From Bacillota bacterium (lineage in GTDB: Bacteria; Bacillota; Clostridia; Christensenellales; SZUA-584), in NCBI GenBank assembly GCA_023415795.1, contig JAEZJG010000010.1:16446-80445 (forward strand): 64,000 bases of DNA. The letters are read 5' to 3'. The translations under genes and the position numbers were made by a program. Each line of letters starts with the position of its first letter. Within the stretch, counting starts at the first letter, position 1. The notes beneath the pieces were generated by a model. The model was not told the DNA's origin and did no database searches. It saw nothing but the letters and a program-made list of their open reading frames with translations. Of this stretch, positions 44,801 to 53,997 are shown piece after piece.

Positions 44801-44842
44801 AAGCGTCGTGTTGGGGTCATCAATTGATAATGACCGCTTTTT
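44801..44842 (+). terminator. probable terminator of ndk
   Basis: GGTCAT (44815-44820) pairs with ATGACC (44830-44835) inside an outer AAAAGC/GCTTTTT helix with a bulge; the T-run is part of the outer arm. Confidence 0.6.
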
Positions 44843-44967
44843 AGCTTGCTTTTCTATTTGCTATTTTTCTTTATATTTACGGAAACTGTTTCGCCGGATT
44901 GATTCTGATTTATAAATGCATTAATAAACAGGCACTCAATACATCTTTGCGGCGAGAGGTAATCAAA

Positions 44968-46509
44968 TTGAGCAGCTTTCCGATAATACTGATAAATTCG
45001 GCATCCCTGGTGCTGATCTTTTCCGTCATCATATATTCGTGGATCAAAAGGGCAAACACCGGCGCGCTCCAGCTTTGCATCGCTACCGCATTCATGCTGC
45101 TGTGGGCGATTGGCTCGTTTGGCGAGGTGCTGGCTGAAAGCTTTGCCAGTAAGCTGGCATGGCGCAATTTCACCCAAATCGGCGTATTCTATACCCCTGT
45201 CGCCTGCTTTGCATTCTCAGCATCCTACTCAGGAATGCTGCACCGCATCAAAAGACCTTTGCTGATATTGATATATACCGTTCAAACAACAAGCATTCTG
45301 CTGATACTCACAGATCCTTGGCATCACATCATGCGCGAGAGCGTTCAGCTTTATAACAGCGACGGTGTCAGCGTCGTCACCGTTACGTCAACACCGCTGG
45401 GAAGAATTCTGGTTTCCGCTAACTTCATCATGATGGCAGCAGCCTTGGTTATGCTGGTCATGTTTGCAGTCCGAACAAAAAGCCGTATGCGCACTCAGGT
45501 ACTGATCACCACAGGCGGCATGGCTCTTGCTTTTTTCTATGCGCTGATTAAGGTGACCACAGGTGAGACGGTATTGCCCATTGTGCCCATATCCGCCACA
45601 TTCGGAATCTCCTGCCTCGCCATGCTGCTGGGCATCTTCCAGTACGACTTCCTGATGGTGCTGCCCATTGCGCGTAACGAGGCCTTCAATGTCATCGACG
45701 ACGGTATACTGGTTTCCTCTCCGCGGGGCGAAATCATTGACGCGAACGCAGCGGCGCACCGCATGCTGACACACGTGTGTGACGCGCATTGCGCGGGCGA
45801 CACGCAAAAACTTTCGGGCATAAACCAGCTGCTGGCAGACAGCTATCCCCAATGGCTGGCGCTGCTGTCTCGGTGCGAGGCGGGTTCGCTTCAGCTGTCC
45901 GAAACGCTGAACGGCAATGCCTATCATTTGCAATGCGACATCTACGTGCTGAAGAAAAACCGCAAAGCCATCGGCACCATCACTGTGCTGCGCAATGTCA
46001 CCGAACAGCGCCGACAGAATGAGCTGCTCAAGCTGCGTGCTGAGCGCGACGGGCTGCTGGGCATCTACAACCGCCATACCTTCATCGACCGCGTGAATCA
46101 GGCACTGTCAGACAGCGTCAAGGATGTATGCCTGCTGTTTTTTGATCTGGATGATTTTAAGAAGGTAAACGATAATTATGGACATATAGCGGGGGACTAC
46201 GTGCTTAAGGAGTCCTGCGCCTGCATCTCTGATGCGCTGGGCGGGCAGCATCTGCTGGGCCGCATCGGCGGTGAGGAATTTGCCGTCTTTATCAGCGGCA
46301 TCAGCCCGGAGGAAGCCCTCAAAACAGCAGAAATGCTGCGTATCCGCATTGACGGACATCCCTTCGCATTTCAGGATCAAACGCTGCATGTTACCATCAG
46401 TGTGGGCGTTGCCACAGGTCGCGGAAAAACGTTCAACCAGCTGTATCAGCGCGCGGACGACATGCTCTACAAGGCCAAGGCCTCTGGTAAAAACTGCATC
46501 ATGGTGTAA
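44968..46509 (+). CDS. diguanylate cyclase with N-terminal 7TM sensor and PAS domain
   Basis: About 513 residues. Seven hydrophobic segments occupy about 1-230 (histidine-kinase N-terminal 7TM type), a PAS domain follows (about 240-345; DDGILVSSPRGEIIDANAAAHRM) and a GGDEF domain ends the chain (about 350-510). The active site GRIGGEEFAVF is intact, so c-di-GMP synthesis is expected; LLFFDLDDFKKVNDNYGH is the substrate/metal segment. I start at a TTG after GAGAGGT; a longer TTG-started reading has no site. It precedes the FapA-like gene by 95 nt. Confidence 0.88.
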   Translation: MSSFPIILINSASLVLIFSVIIYSWIKRANTGALQLCIATAFMLLWAIGSFGEVLAESFASKLAWRNFTQIGVFYTPVACFAFSASYSGMLHRIKRPLLILIYTVQTTSILLILTDPWHHIMRESVQLYNSDGVSVVTVTSTPLGRILVSANFIMMAAALVMLVMFAVRTKSRMRTQVLITTGGMALAFFYALIKVTTGETVLPIVPISATFGISCLAMLLGIFQYDFLMVLPIARNEAFNVIDDGILVSSPRGEIIDANAAAHRMLTHVCDAHCAGDTQKLSGINQLLADSYPQWLALLSRCEAGSLQLSETLNGNAYHLQCDIYVLKKNRKAIGTITVLRNVTEQRRQNELLKLRAERDGLLGIYNRHTFIDRVNQALSDSVKDVCLLFFDLDDFKKVNDNYGHIAGDYVLKESCACISDALGGQHLLGRIGGEEFAVFISGISPEEALKTAEMLRIRIDGHPFAFQDQTLHVTISVGVATGRGKTFNQLYQRADDMLYKAKASGKNCIMV

Positions 46510-46604
46510 AGCATCGCCATAACACATGTTCTTTTCGAATTATCTAAACTCATTCTGCCATGCTACCGATAAAACATATAGGGCCACTGACAGGAGAGAT
46601 TATC

Positions 46605-48269
46605 ATGTCTAATTTTAATAATATAAACCAAAATTACAATACACAGGCCGCCGCAGATCAAGCGGACATATGCTCCGCCGTGGATGCATCATACATCGTA
46701 GAGTACGGTGAGGACGGAGTTTTCGTTAAGGTGTGCTACGAGAACGATGGCGGCTTACCGCTTAGTCCTGCAGTTGTGTCGTATGATCTATGCCGTCGAA
46801 ACATTGCCGGCGCCGATATCGGCAGAGCTATTTTGGGTGTACGTCGGCGCGAGGAGCGTATTCGTATTGCGAATGCGCAGCCGGAACCGCCCTCTGATAC
46901 GACTGTCTATGTTTCAATTTCACAAGATGAGATGTCAGCCAACATGGTATTACTGCCGCCCTGCGGTACAGGAGCTGACCAAGCCCCGGAAGAGCTGCTG
47001 CTTGACGTTCAGAATAAATGGGGTGTCATTTTTGGGGTTGATGAAAATGCCATAAAAACAGCGGCGCAAGACAAGAGATATTATCAGGAAATCCATATAG
47101 CAGCCGGTAAGAATGCCGAGCAGGGTAAGGATGGCAAGGTGGTGCTGCTTTTCAATACACAACACAGCTATGCCCCGAAAATTGCCGCAGACGGCACCGC
47201 GGACTACAAAAACCTGAACGTGTTTGAAGGCGTGAGAGTAGGCGCTCCTCTGGCAGTCTTAGAAGCACCCGGTGAAGGCACGGAGGGGTGTAACGTAAAG
47301 GGAAGGATAATTCCTGCTCGCAAGGGTCGGGATGTTAAGCTGCCCAAAGGTAAGAACGTCTTCGCATCAAAAGATGGTCTCAGTTTGATTGCGGCTAAAA
47401 ACGGACGTGTCGATTACATAAACGGGCAGATAGTGGTTTCGGATGTTTTCCGCATCGCGGGCGATGTCGATATGGGAACCGGGAATATAAAGTTCGACGG
47501 CGATGTCATTGTGATGGGCAACGTGATATCTGGTCTGACCGTTGAAGCAACGGGCACTGTTGAGGTCGGCGGATATGTGGAGGCCGCAAACATTATAGCC
47601 GGAAAAGATATTATACTGAAAAATGGCATGCAAGGCATGGGAAAAGGCATGCTCAAAGCGAAAGAAAGCATTGTAGCAAGATTCTTGGAACACTGTACGC
47701 TTGAAGCCCAGAAAGATATTATTTCCGATTCTATCGTCCACTGTGACGCCACAGCGGGTGAGTCTGTCAAGATGCAGGGTAAATGGGCACGCATTCAGGG
47801 CGGAGTGATACGCGCAAGCCGCAGCATCACCGCCAATACCGTTGGCACTCTGTCAAATGAGCTTACTGAAATCGAGTTGGGCACATCTGCCGAGATTCGG
47901 TCACGCTACACCAAGCTGACAACCGAAAAAGATGAATTGAAAGCTCAACTGGACAAAGTCGTGATGATGCTGCGCGTTATTCCGGCAAACAGCGTATCGC
48001 CTGAACACCAGCAGCTTTTACCCAAGCTGAGTGCCGCAAAGGAGCAGCTCCAGCGGCAGTACACCGCAGCGGTTTCCAGCTTAGAGGCTCTTACTGCGCA
48101 GATTGAGGAACTCAGCCATGCACAGCTGCACGTTCTCAAAGCAATATATCCAAACGTAAAAATCAGTATTAATATGTGCTCTATGACAACAAGATCACTA
48201 CAGGAAAAAGTCTCATTTCATTGCCGAACAGGCGGCATCGTATCCTCTTACTGCGAAATCAAGCAATAG
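46605..48269 (+). CDS. FapA/DUF342-family protein
   Basis: A 554-residue cytoplasmic protein. An N-terminal domain (to about 190) precedes the conserved FapA region (VRVGAPLAVLEAPGEGTEG, then KGRIIPARKGRDVKLPKGKNV, IKFDGDVIVMGNV). That region forms a right-handed beta-helix with repeated D/G turns, followed by a coiled coil (about 430-510). FapA proteins have been tied to flagella or to positioning of cell-surface machines, but no flagellar gene is nearby. AGGAG precedes the ATG. It follows the diguanylate cyclase on the same strand, so both may act in c-di-GMP-linked surface behaviour; this is inference. Confidence 0.85.
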   Translation: MSNFNNINQNYNTQAAADQADICSAVDASYIVEYGEDGVFVKVCYENDGGLPLSPAVVSYDLCRRNIAGADIGRAILGVRRREERIRIANAQPEPPSDTTVYVSISQDEMSANMVLLPPCGTGADQAPEELLLDVQNKWGVIFGVDENAIKTAAQDKRYYQEIHIAAGKNAEQGKDGKVVLLFNTQHSYAPKIAADGTADYKNLNVFEGVRVGAPLAVLEAPGEGTEGCNVKGRIIPARKGRDVKLPKGKNVFASKDGLSLIAAKNGRVDYINGQIVVSDVFRIAGDVDMGTGNIKFDGDVIVMGNVISGLTVEATGTVEVGGYVEAANIIAGKDIILKNGMQGMGKGMLKAKESIVARFLEHCTLEAQKDIISDSIVHCDATAGESVKMQGKWARIQGGVIRASRSITANTVGTLSNELTEIELGTSAEIRSRYTKLTTEKDELKAQLDKVVMMLRVIPANSVSPEHQQLLPKLSAAKEQLQRQYTAAVSSLEALTAQIEELSHAQLHVLKAIYPNVKISINMCSMTTRSLQEKVSFHCRTGGIVSSYCEIKQ

Positions 48270-48287
48270 ACTGCATCTTCCAGCCGT

Positions 48288-50210
48288 TTATTCTGCTTCA
48301 TGCGCCTCTTCCCATTGCTCCATCAGCGATTCAATGCGCTGCTGCACTGTTTCGTGTTCGCCGGACAACGCGACGATATCCGCGTCGGATAACGCCGACG
48401 GATCGGCCAGCGTGTCCTCGATCTGCTTGAGCCGCGCTTCTGATAGTGTAATTTCCTTCTCTATCTGCGATACGCGCAGCTTGAGAGCTTTGGCGCGCTG
48501 TTCCTCCTCACGGCTGGCTCGGCGTCGCTTGGATGCTTCGGTGCGCGTCAACCCGTCGTCCGCATACGGCTGCACCACTGCGGTTTTACGCGCCTCCAGT
48601 GCTGCCTGGTAGTCACTCCAGTTGCCCTCGAACGTAGTCAGTGTGCCTTCCTTTAGCTCCACCACACTGGCAGCCACGCGGTTGATGAAGTACCGATCAT
48701 GGCTGACAAACAGTATTGTGCCCTCGTAATCAATCAGAGCATCCTCCAGCACCTCGCGGCTGTCCATGTCCAAGTGGTTGGTGGGCTCATCCAGTAGCAG
48801 CAGCGCCGGGCGCGACATCATCAGCTTCAGCAGTGCCAGCCGCCCTTTCTCGCCGCCTGACAACGCAGACACCGGTTTGAACACGTCGTCCCCGAAGAAC
48901 AGAAAGCCCGCCAATACATTGCGCAGCTCGCCGTCCGTTTTGGAGGGGTACGCCTCTCGCAGCTCCTCAATGAGCGTGCAGCGCTCGTTCAAGCCCTCCT
49001 GCAGCTGATCGTAATAACCCATCTTCACGCCCGCGCCCAGCGTCACGCACCCGCTCTGCGGCATCAGCCTGCCCGCGAAAATGCGCAGCAGCGTCGTCTT
49101 TCCCACGCCGTTAGGGCCCACAAGTGCCGCGCTGTCGCCCTTGAACAGGCGCATATCCAGCCCATCGAACAACACCTTATCGCCAAACGCCATCGACAGC
49201 CCTTCCGCGATCAGCACATCCTCCGCGGTTGCGCCGCCATCCAGCTTCAGCGACATGCGCGCACGTTCCGCCTCGGGGCGATCCACGCGCTCCATCTTTT
49301 CCAGCAGGTGTTCCCGTGCCTGTGCTTTGATGAAGTTCTTGCCGCCGCCCGAGCGTCCCCATGTCTTGTATCGCTCGATCACGGCTTCCTGCCGCTTTAT
49401 CTCGCGCTGATTATGTTCATAAGCCTTTTGCTGCAGCCGCCGCTGCTCCTGCCGCTTAGCCGCAAACACCGAATAGTTGCCGACCTCTACGCTGAGCTTG
49501 TTGTTATACAACCCCGCCACATGCGTACACAGCTGGTCCAGGAACCAGCGGTCATGCGAAACCAGTATCACCGCGCCGCGCCAGCTTTTGAGATAACCCT
49601 CCAGCCACTCGATCGCACCCGCGTCCAGATGGTTGGTCGGCTCATCCAGCAGCAGCAGCGTGGGCTTTTTGAGCAGCAGCCGCCCCAACGCCAGCCGTGC
49701 ACGTTGTCCGCCGGACAGTGTGGACACGCGCTGCTCGAACATCTCCTCACCAAGCCCCAGCCCTTTGAGCACGCCGCCGATGGCACTCTTATACCCATAG
49801 CCGTCCGCTTCCTCAAACGCCCGCGTTACCCTTTCGTATTCGCGGGATATGCGCTGCCACGCATCGCTGTCCGACGCCGCCTCCGCCATCTTATGCTCCA
49901 ACGCACGCATGCGCTCCTCCAGAGCGAACACATCGTCAAATACAGCCAGCATGGTGCCCCACACGGTATCATCCGTTCCGGCGGGCACCTCCTGACTGAG
50001 GTATCCCAGCCCGGCGGGATTGGCAATGCTCACATTGCCGCTGTCCGCAGCCATTTCACCGCAGATGATGCGCAGCAGCGTGGTCTTTCCCGCGCCGTTG
50101 GGGCCTACCAGCCCCAGCCGCTGTTCGTCCGTCAGCACCAGCGATATATCCTTTAGCACCTCGTCGGCGCCGAAGCTCTTATTGATATTGTTCAGTGACA
50201 GCGCGACCAA
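48288..50210 (-). CDS. ABC-F family ATPase
   Basis: A 640-residue soluble protein with two ABC domains and no membrane part. Domain 1: GPNGAGKTT, STLSGGQRAR, LLLLDEPTNHLD. Domain 2: GPNGVGKTT, ALSGGEKGR, LLLLDEPTNHLDMDSRE. The interdomain linker (about 235-310) carries the P-site-tRNA-interaction motif region (RYKTWGRSGGGKNFIKA). A C-terminal coiled coil (about 545-640) resembles Uup-type members. Such proteins act on ribosomes, either as translation factors or as antibiotic protection; nothing here shows resistance. Confidence 0.92.
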   Translation of the reverse strand: MVALSLNNINKSFGADEVLKDISLVLTDEQRLGLVGPNGAGKTTLLRIICGEMAADSGNVSIANPAGLGYLSQEVPAGTDDTVWGTMLAVFDDVFALEERMRALEHKMAEAASDSDAWQRISREYERVTRAFEEADGYGYKSAIGGVLKGLGLGEEMFEQRVSTLSGGQRARLALGRLLLKKPTLLLLDEPTNHLDAGAIEWLEGYLKSWRGAVILVSHDRWFLDQLCTHVAGLYNNKLSVEVGNYSVFAAKRQEQRRLQQKAYEHNQREIKRQEAVIERYKTWGRSGGGKNFIKAQAREHLLEKMERVDRPEAERARMSLKLDGGATAEDVLIAEGLSMAFGDKVLFDGLDMRLFKGDSAALVGPNGVGKTTLLRIFAGRLMPQSGCVTLGAGVKMGYYDQLQEGLNERCTLIEELREAYPSKTDGELRNVLAGFLFFGDDVFKPVSALSGGEKGRLALLKLMMSRPALLLLDEPTNHLDMDSREVLEDALIDYEGTILFVSHDRYFINRVAASVVELKEGTLTTFEGNWSDYQAALEARKTAVVQPYADDGLTRTEASKRRRASREEEQRAKALKLRVSQIEKEITLSEARLKQIEDTLADPSALSDADIVALSGEHETVQQRIESLMEQWEEAHEAE

Positions 50211-50271
50211 TGCGTTTCCTCCAATAGTCTGTCTTCTAGTTTAAACCCGCACCATTATACATGACATGCGC

Positions 50272-50298
50272 AAAAAAATAAAGCGGGATAGCCCCGCT
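50272..50298 (-). terminator. intrinsic terminator of mrnC-thyX-rlmB
   Basis: On the minus strand AGCGGG/CCCGCT (50293-50298, 50282-50287) with a 5-base loop is followed by TTTATTTTTTT. It lies about 135 bases beyond the rlmB stop; a second GC-rich hairpin (about 50325-50345) lies between. Confidence 0.8.
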
Positions 50299-50431
50299 CA
50301 GGTTATTGACAACCGTGTTTTCCGGGCGGACTCCCGCCGCTTTTGTTAAAGAAAATAGCTTGTTCCATACAACTCTCTAGTGATTAATCCTCAAAACGAT
50401 ATTGATAAAGCTGGCTTCTCCCCGTACACAG

Positions 50432-51184
50432 TCATTTGACGCTGTCCTGCCGCGCCTTTTCATACATCAGCACAGCCGCCGCCACAGCAGCGTTGAGCGA
50501 ACCCGTCTGTCCCTTCATCGGTATGCGCGCCTTGAAGTCGCAGCTTTCCAGCACCAGCCGCGATAGTCCCTCTCCCTCAGAGCCCACCACGATGGCAATC
50601 GCGCCCTTCATGTCGATGGAGTCAGCAGTTTGACCGGAGGGGTCTGCCGCCACTGTCCAAACATTCTTAGCCTTCAGCTCCTCGATAGCCGCGGTTATAT
50701 TGGTCACCTTGGCAATCGCGATGAGATCCGACGCGCCCGACGAGGTCTTCGCGGCAACGGCGGAAAGAGACGCGCTGCGGTGCTTGCCGAGAATCACGCC
50801 ATGCGCGCCCAGCACCTCCGCACTGCGGATGATAGAGCCTAAATTTCCTTCGTCCGTGATACCGTCCAGCAGCACGATGAAGGGCGGTTCGCCGCGCTTT
50901 TCCGCCAGTGCGAAAATGTCCTCAATGGAGTCGTAGTCCCGCGCGGGTGCAACAGCCAGCACGCCCTGATGGTTGGCAGGCTTTCCGCCGAAGCCAAAGG
51001 GCAGCGTCATGCTGTCCAGCTTGCGCCTGTCCGCCCGGACGACGGGAATATGGTGCTGCGCTGCCAGTGTCAGTATCTCGCGCACACTGGGGTCTGTCAC
51101 ATCCACCGACGCGATGAGCTTGTCGATCGAACGCCCGGAACGTATCGCGGACTTCACCGCGTTTCTGCCGTATATGATATCCAT
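50432..51184 (-). CDS. rlmB: 23S rRNA (guanosine-2251-2'-O)-methyltransferase
   Basis: A 250-residue SpoU/TrmH-fold enzyme. The N-terminal substrate-binding domain begins IYGRNAVKSAIRSGR. The knotted catalytic domain shows LLDGITDEGNLGSIIRSAE (motif 1), VVGSEGEGLSRLV (motif 2) and RIPMKGQTGSLNAAVAAAV (motif 3). It methylates ribose 2'-OH in the peptidyl-transferase centre. The start overlaps the thyX stop by one base (TAATG). Confidence 0.95.
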   Translation of the reverse strand: MDIIYGRNAVKSAIRSGRSIDKLIASVDVTDPSVREILTLAAQHHIPVVRADRRKLDSMTLPFGFGGKPANHQGVLAVAPARDYDSIEDIFALAEKRGEPPFIVLLDGITDEGNLGSIIRSAEVLGAHGVILGKHRSASLSAVAAKTSSGASDLIAIAKVTNITAAIEELKAKNVWTVAADPSGQTADSIDMKGAIAIVVGSEGEGLSRLVLESCDFKARIPMKGQTGSLNAAVAAAVLMYEKARQDSVK

Positions 51185-51921
51185 TATATTTTACCTTTCA
51201 CTATTTCTTGATGATAATTTCTGACCTCGGCTGCCTTGCCGCAGCTCATTTTGCCCTCGCTGCATGCGCCCCGCAGGCAAGAGGGCCCGGCGTTGGCAAA
51301 CAGCGACGGCGCTGCCTTGCACACCAGTGCCAGCATGCGCCATGCCAGCTCGCGTATCTCCCACTGAGCGCGGTTGCAGCAGCGCAGCGCAAAGAAGTGC
51401 ATCAGTTCGCGGGCATTCATCGTCAGCAGCATGCGGGTTTCGCATGCGCCGGGCAGCACAAACCGCGCGTCCTCGTTGGATTTCTCTCCTGTGCCCAGCC
51501 GCTCACGCCAGCCGTCGTACCAGTGCTGCATCTGCGCCATCTGCTCCTCGTATTCTTGCACTGCGTCGTCGCCCAGTGCCCGAATTGCAGGAGGAATGAT
51601 ATAGCCAAAGCCGCCGTCCGTATAGCTCACATACCGCTGCGACTGCACCGAGAAGCTCGCAATGCGATGCCGCGTAATCTGCGCCAGCAGCGTGCGCGAT
51701 ACGCCCTCAATGCCGAACGTAAACGCGGCGTGCTCCACCGTGGACAGATGCCCCAGATCCACAATCTTTTGCAAAAACGCGGCAGACTTCTCCGGCGTCA
51801 AATCGTATGCGATATCGCCGATGTGCGCCGGGCTGTAGCACAGCTTGGCCGCCATCGCCGCCAGCTTTTCCGCCTCGGGCGGGCAGCTGATCAGCTCAAC
51901 GTTTAATATGGCTTCAGGCAT
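51184..51921 (-). CDS. thyX: FAD-dependent thymidylate synthase
   Basis: A 245-residue ThyX that makes dTMP from dUMP with FAD and methylene-tetrahydrofolate. The signature RHRIASFSVQSQRYV (RHRx7S) is intact at about 79; HLSTVEHAAFTFGIEG and the C-terminal MNARELMHFFALRCCNRAQWEIR are typical. The ATG has GGGGGG upstream and lies inside the end of mrnC (8-nt overlap). No ThyA is seen in the window. Confidence 0.96.
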   Translation of the reverse strand: MPEAILNVELISCPPEAEKLAAMAAKLCYSPAHIGDIAYDLTPEKSAAFLQKIVDLGHLSTVEHAAFTFGIEGVSRTLLAQITRHRIASFSVQSQRYVSYTDGGFGYIIPPAIRALGDDAVQEYEEQMAQMQHWYDGWRERLGTGEKSNEDARFVLPGACETRMLLTMNARELMHFFALRCCNRAQWEIRELAWRMLALVCKAAPSLFANAGPSCLRGACSEGKMSCGKAAEVRNYHQEIVKGKI

Positions 51922-52348
51922 TTTGGCCCCCCTCAAAAAAATGTGGTATGATGACGGCAAACAGCTCGTCCAATCGCTGAGCCTGACCCGTCAGATGCAG
52001 GTATCCGATAACGGCCTCTGCCGCTGTTGCCAGAGAATAATCCTCGTAGCCCGCGTTTTTGGGCGGCTTGGATTTTGCGTTTTTGCCCAGCTGAAAGATT
52101 TCCGCCTCACGCTCCTTGAGCAGCGGCGTCAGCAGCAGTGCAGCCTTAGCCTGTGCCCGCGCGTTCACCACGCCGGATGCCAGCTTGTGCAGCGCCTCAA
52201 TCTTTCCCATATTATTCTTCACCAGATAGGCACGCACATACAGATCAAAAACCGTATCTCCGATATATGCCAGCGCAATGGGTGAAAGCTCGCGTATTTT
52301 GCTGTCCTCCAGCGGGCGCAGCGACGCGCCGAATTTTGCACTATTCAC
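51914..52348 (-). CDS. mrnC: Mini-ribonuclease III
   Basis: A 144-residue RNase III catalytic domain without a dsRBD, which matures 23S rRNA in Bacillota. The ALAYIGDTVFDLYVR segment carries the catalytic Asp, and AVIGYLHLTGQAQRLDEL closes the domain. The start codon is GTG. A TATAAT lies only about eight bases upstream, so either the mRNA is nearly leaderless or that box is not the promoter. First gene of the mrnC-thyX-rlmB operon; in many relatives cysS precedes it, not here. Confidence 0.9.
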   Translation of the reverse strand: MNSAKFGASLRPLEDSKIRELSPIALAYIGDTVFDLYVRAYLVKNNMGKIEALHKLASGVVNARAQAKAALLLTPLLKEREAEIFQLGKNAKSKPPKNAGYEDYSLATAAEAVIGYLHLTGQAQRLDELFAVIIPHFFEGGQNA

Positions 52349-52489
52349 TCGATTATTATATCACAAAAAAGGGACTTCACAATATCCGATAAAACGGGCT
52401 GAGAAGCCAATTTATACGTTTGTAAGAATCGTTGCAATTGTATAAAAATTTGTTAGATATGACCAAAATGAATTTTTTGTATTTCAATA

Positions 52490-52517
52490 TTGCATTTCTT
52501 AAAATAAGTGCTATACT
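52490..52517 (+). promoter_or_regulatory. promoter of the amtB operon
   Basis: TTGCAT (52490-52495), 16-base spacer, TATACT (52512-52517). Transcription would start near 52524, giving a ~200-nt leader before amtB. Confidence 0.6.
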
Positions 52518-52523
52518 GGTCGC

Positions 52524-52690
52524 AAGTGGAAGGTGATTTTTCGTTGTGTTGTTAGGATTGCTTTTTCCCGACGTTGTGGAGAGCAGATCGGTATAAAGCC
52601 GAAAGCCCAAAAGCACAACTATGAATTGGTATCAGATTAAAATTAAGGCTCAAAGACGACCCGCAATCGTTTTTGAGCTTTATTTTATTT
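52524..52690 (+). ncRNA. structured amtB leader with intrinsic terminator (candidate riboswitch/attenuator)
   Basis: A 12-bp stem GCTCAAAGACGA/TCGTTTTTGAGC (52648-52659 and 52667-52678, one G-T pair, 7-base loop) followed by TTTATTTTATTT is an intrinsic terminator placed before amtB. Upstream, CACAAC (52614-52619) can pair with either of two GTTGTG copies (52543-52548 or 52573-52578), giving mutually exclusive folds. TCGG/CCGA at 52588-52602 forms a further small hairpin. The layout suits nitrogen-responsive attenuation. I could not match it to a known class. Confidence 0.55.
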
Positions 52691-52722
52691 AAAATAAAAT
52701 TATTATTTGAGGAGGTATGTTT

Positions 52723-53970
52723 ATGGATCAAGGGGTATTTCACGGTGATATAGCATGGATGTTGGCATCCTCGGCCTTGGTCTTCATCATGACGCCCGGC
52801 TTGGCATTCTTCTACGGTGGTTTGGTCAAACGTAAAAACATCGTAAACACAATTATGTCATCCGCGCTGCTGATGGGTCTGGGATCAATTTTGTGGGTAG
52901 CGTTCGGCTTCTCACTATCGTTCAGCGGCGATACGGCAGGTATTATCGGTGACTTCAAATGGGCTTTTTTAAACTTTGACAGCTTGACCGACACAACGCT
53001 GGCTTATCCCAATACGCTGACATTCGCGATATTCCAGATGATGTTTGCAATCATCACACCCGCTCTCATCACTGGCGCAATCGCAGAGCGTATGAAGTTC
53101 TCTTCCTTAGTTATTTTTACAACCATCTGGTCAATAATTGTTTATTATCCGCTGGCGCACATGGTATGGGGCGGCGGCTTCTTGGCAGACATCGGTGCGG
53201 TAGACTTTGCTGGCGGCACAGTGGTTCACATCAGTTCCGGTATAAGTGCCCTCGTACTGTCCAAGCTGCTTGGAAAGCGTAAGAACTATGGCTTGGCTAC
53301 CTATCACCCGCACAACGTACCTTTCGTATTCTTGGGTTCCGCGCTGTTGTGGTTCGGCTGGTTCGGGTTCAACGCAGGCAGTGCTTGTTCCGCTAACGAG
53401 CTGGCTTCCCACGCGTTTATGACAACCAATACGGCGGCAGCCTGTGCAGCGCTTTCATGGATGTTTATTGAAAAAATTTCTAGCGGAAAACCGACACTTG
53501 TGGGTGCCTCCACCGGTATGGTTATCGGTCTTGTGGCAATCACTCCCGCGGCAGGTTTTGTGCCGATCTGGGCTTCTATTATCATCGGCAGTCTTGTAAG
53601 CCCCATCTGCTACTTCTTTATCACAGTGGTTAAAAGGAAGTTCCGCTATGACGATGCGCTTGACGTGTTTGGCTGCCATGGTATCGGCGGTATTTGGGGA
53701 GCCATCGCGACAGGTCTTTTCGCTCAGACTTCTATCAACTCTGTGGCTCAAACAAACGGTCTGTTGTTTGGAGATACCTCACTGTTTTTGGCACAGCTGG
53801 CGGCAGTGGGCATCACTGTGGTTATCGCTGTGGTGGGTACGCTGCTCGCAACGGGCGCGGCTTCACTGATCACCAAAGGTATTAAGGTGCCGCAAAAGAG
53901 TGAAGAACTGGGTCTTGATATTGCGGAGCACGGCGAATCAGCTTACCCTGCATTCAATGGTATGGATTAA
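52723..53970 (+). CDS. amtB: ammonium transporter
   Basis: A 415-residue Amt/Rh channel with about 11 TM segments. The Amt signature region is the DFAGGTVVHISSGISALV segment (first pore His), the second pore His lies in FGCHGIGGIWGA, and pore-lining Phe/Trp residues are present. No cleaved signal peptide is evident. The start is the second ATG, seven bases after GAGGAGG; the first ATG is too close. It is followed after 27 nt by a PII gene, the usual amtB-glnK unit, in which the PII trimer blocks the channel in ammonium excess. Confidence 0.96.
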   Translation: MDQGVFHGDIAWMLASSALVFIMTPGLAFFYGGLVKRKNIVNTIMSSALLMGLGSILWVAFGFSLSFSGDTAGIIGDFKWAFLNFDSLTDTTLAYPNTLTFAIFQMMFAIITPALITGAIAERMKFSSLVIFTTIWSIIVYYPLAHMVWGGGFLADIGAVDFAGGTVVHISSGISALVLSKLLGKRKNYGLATYHPHNVPFVFLGSALLWFGWFGFNAGSACSANELASHAFMTTNTAAACAALSWMFIEKISSGKPTLVGASTGMVIGLVAITPAAGFVPIWASIIIGSLVSPICYFFITVVKRKFRYDDALDVFGCHGIGGIWGAIATGLFAQTSINSVAQTNGLLFGDTSLFLAQLAAVGITVVIAVVGTLLATGAASLITKGIKVPQKSEELGLDIAEHGESAYPAFNGMD

Positions 53971-53997
53971 GAAATTCTTGATGAAGGAAGTGTCAAT

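Noticed and set aside
49308..50156. 282-codon open frame opposite the ABC-F gene
   Set aside because: Shadow frame without recognisable domains.
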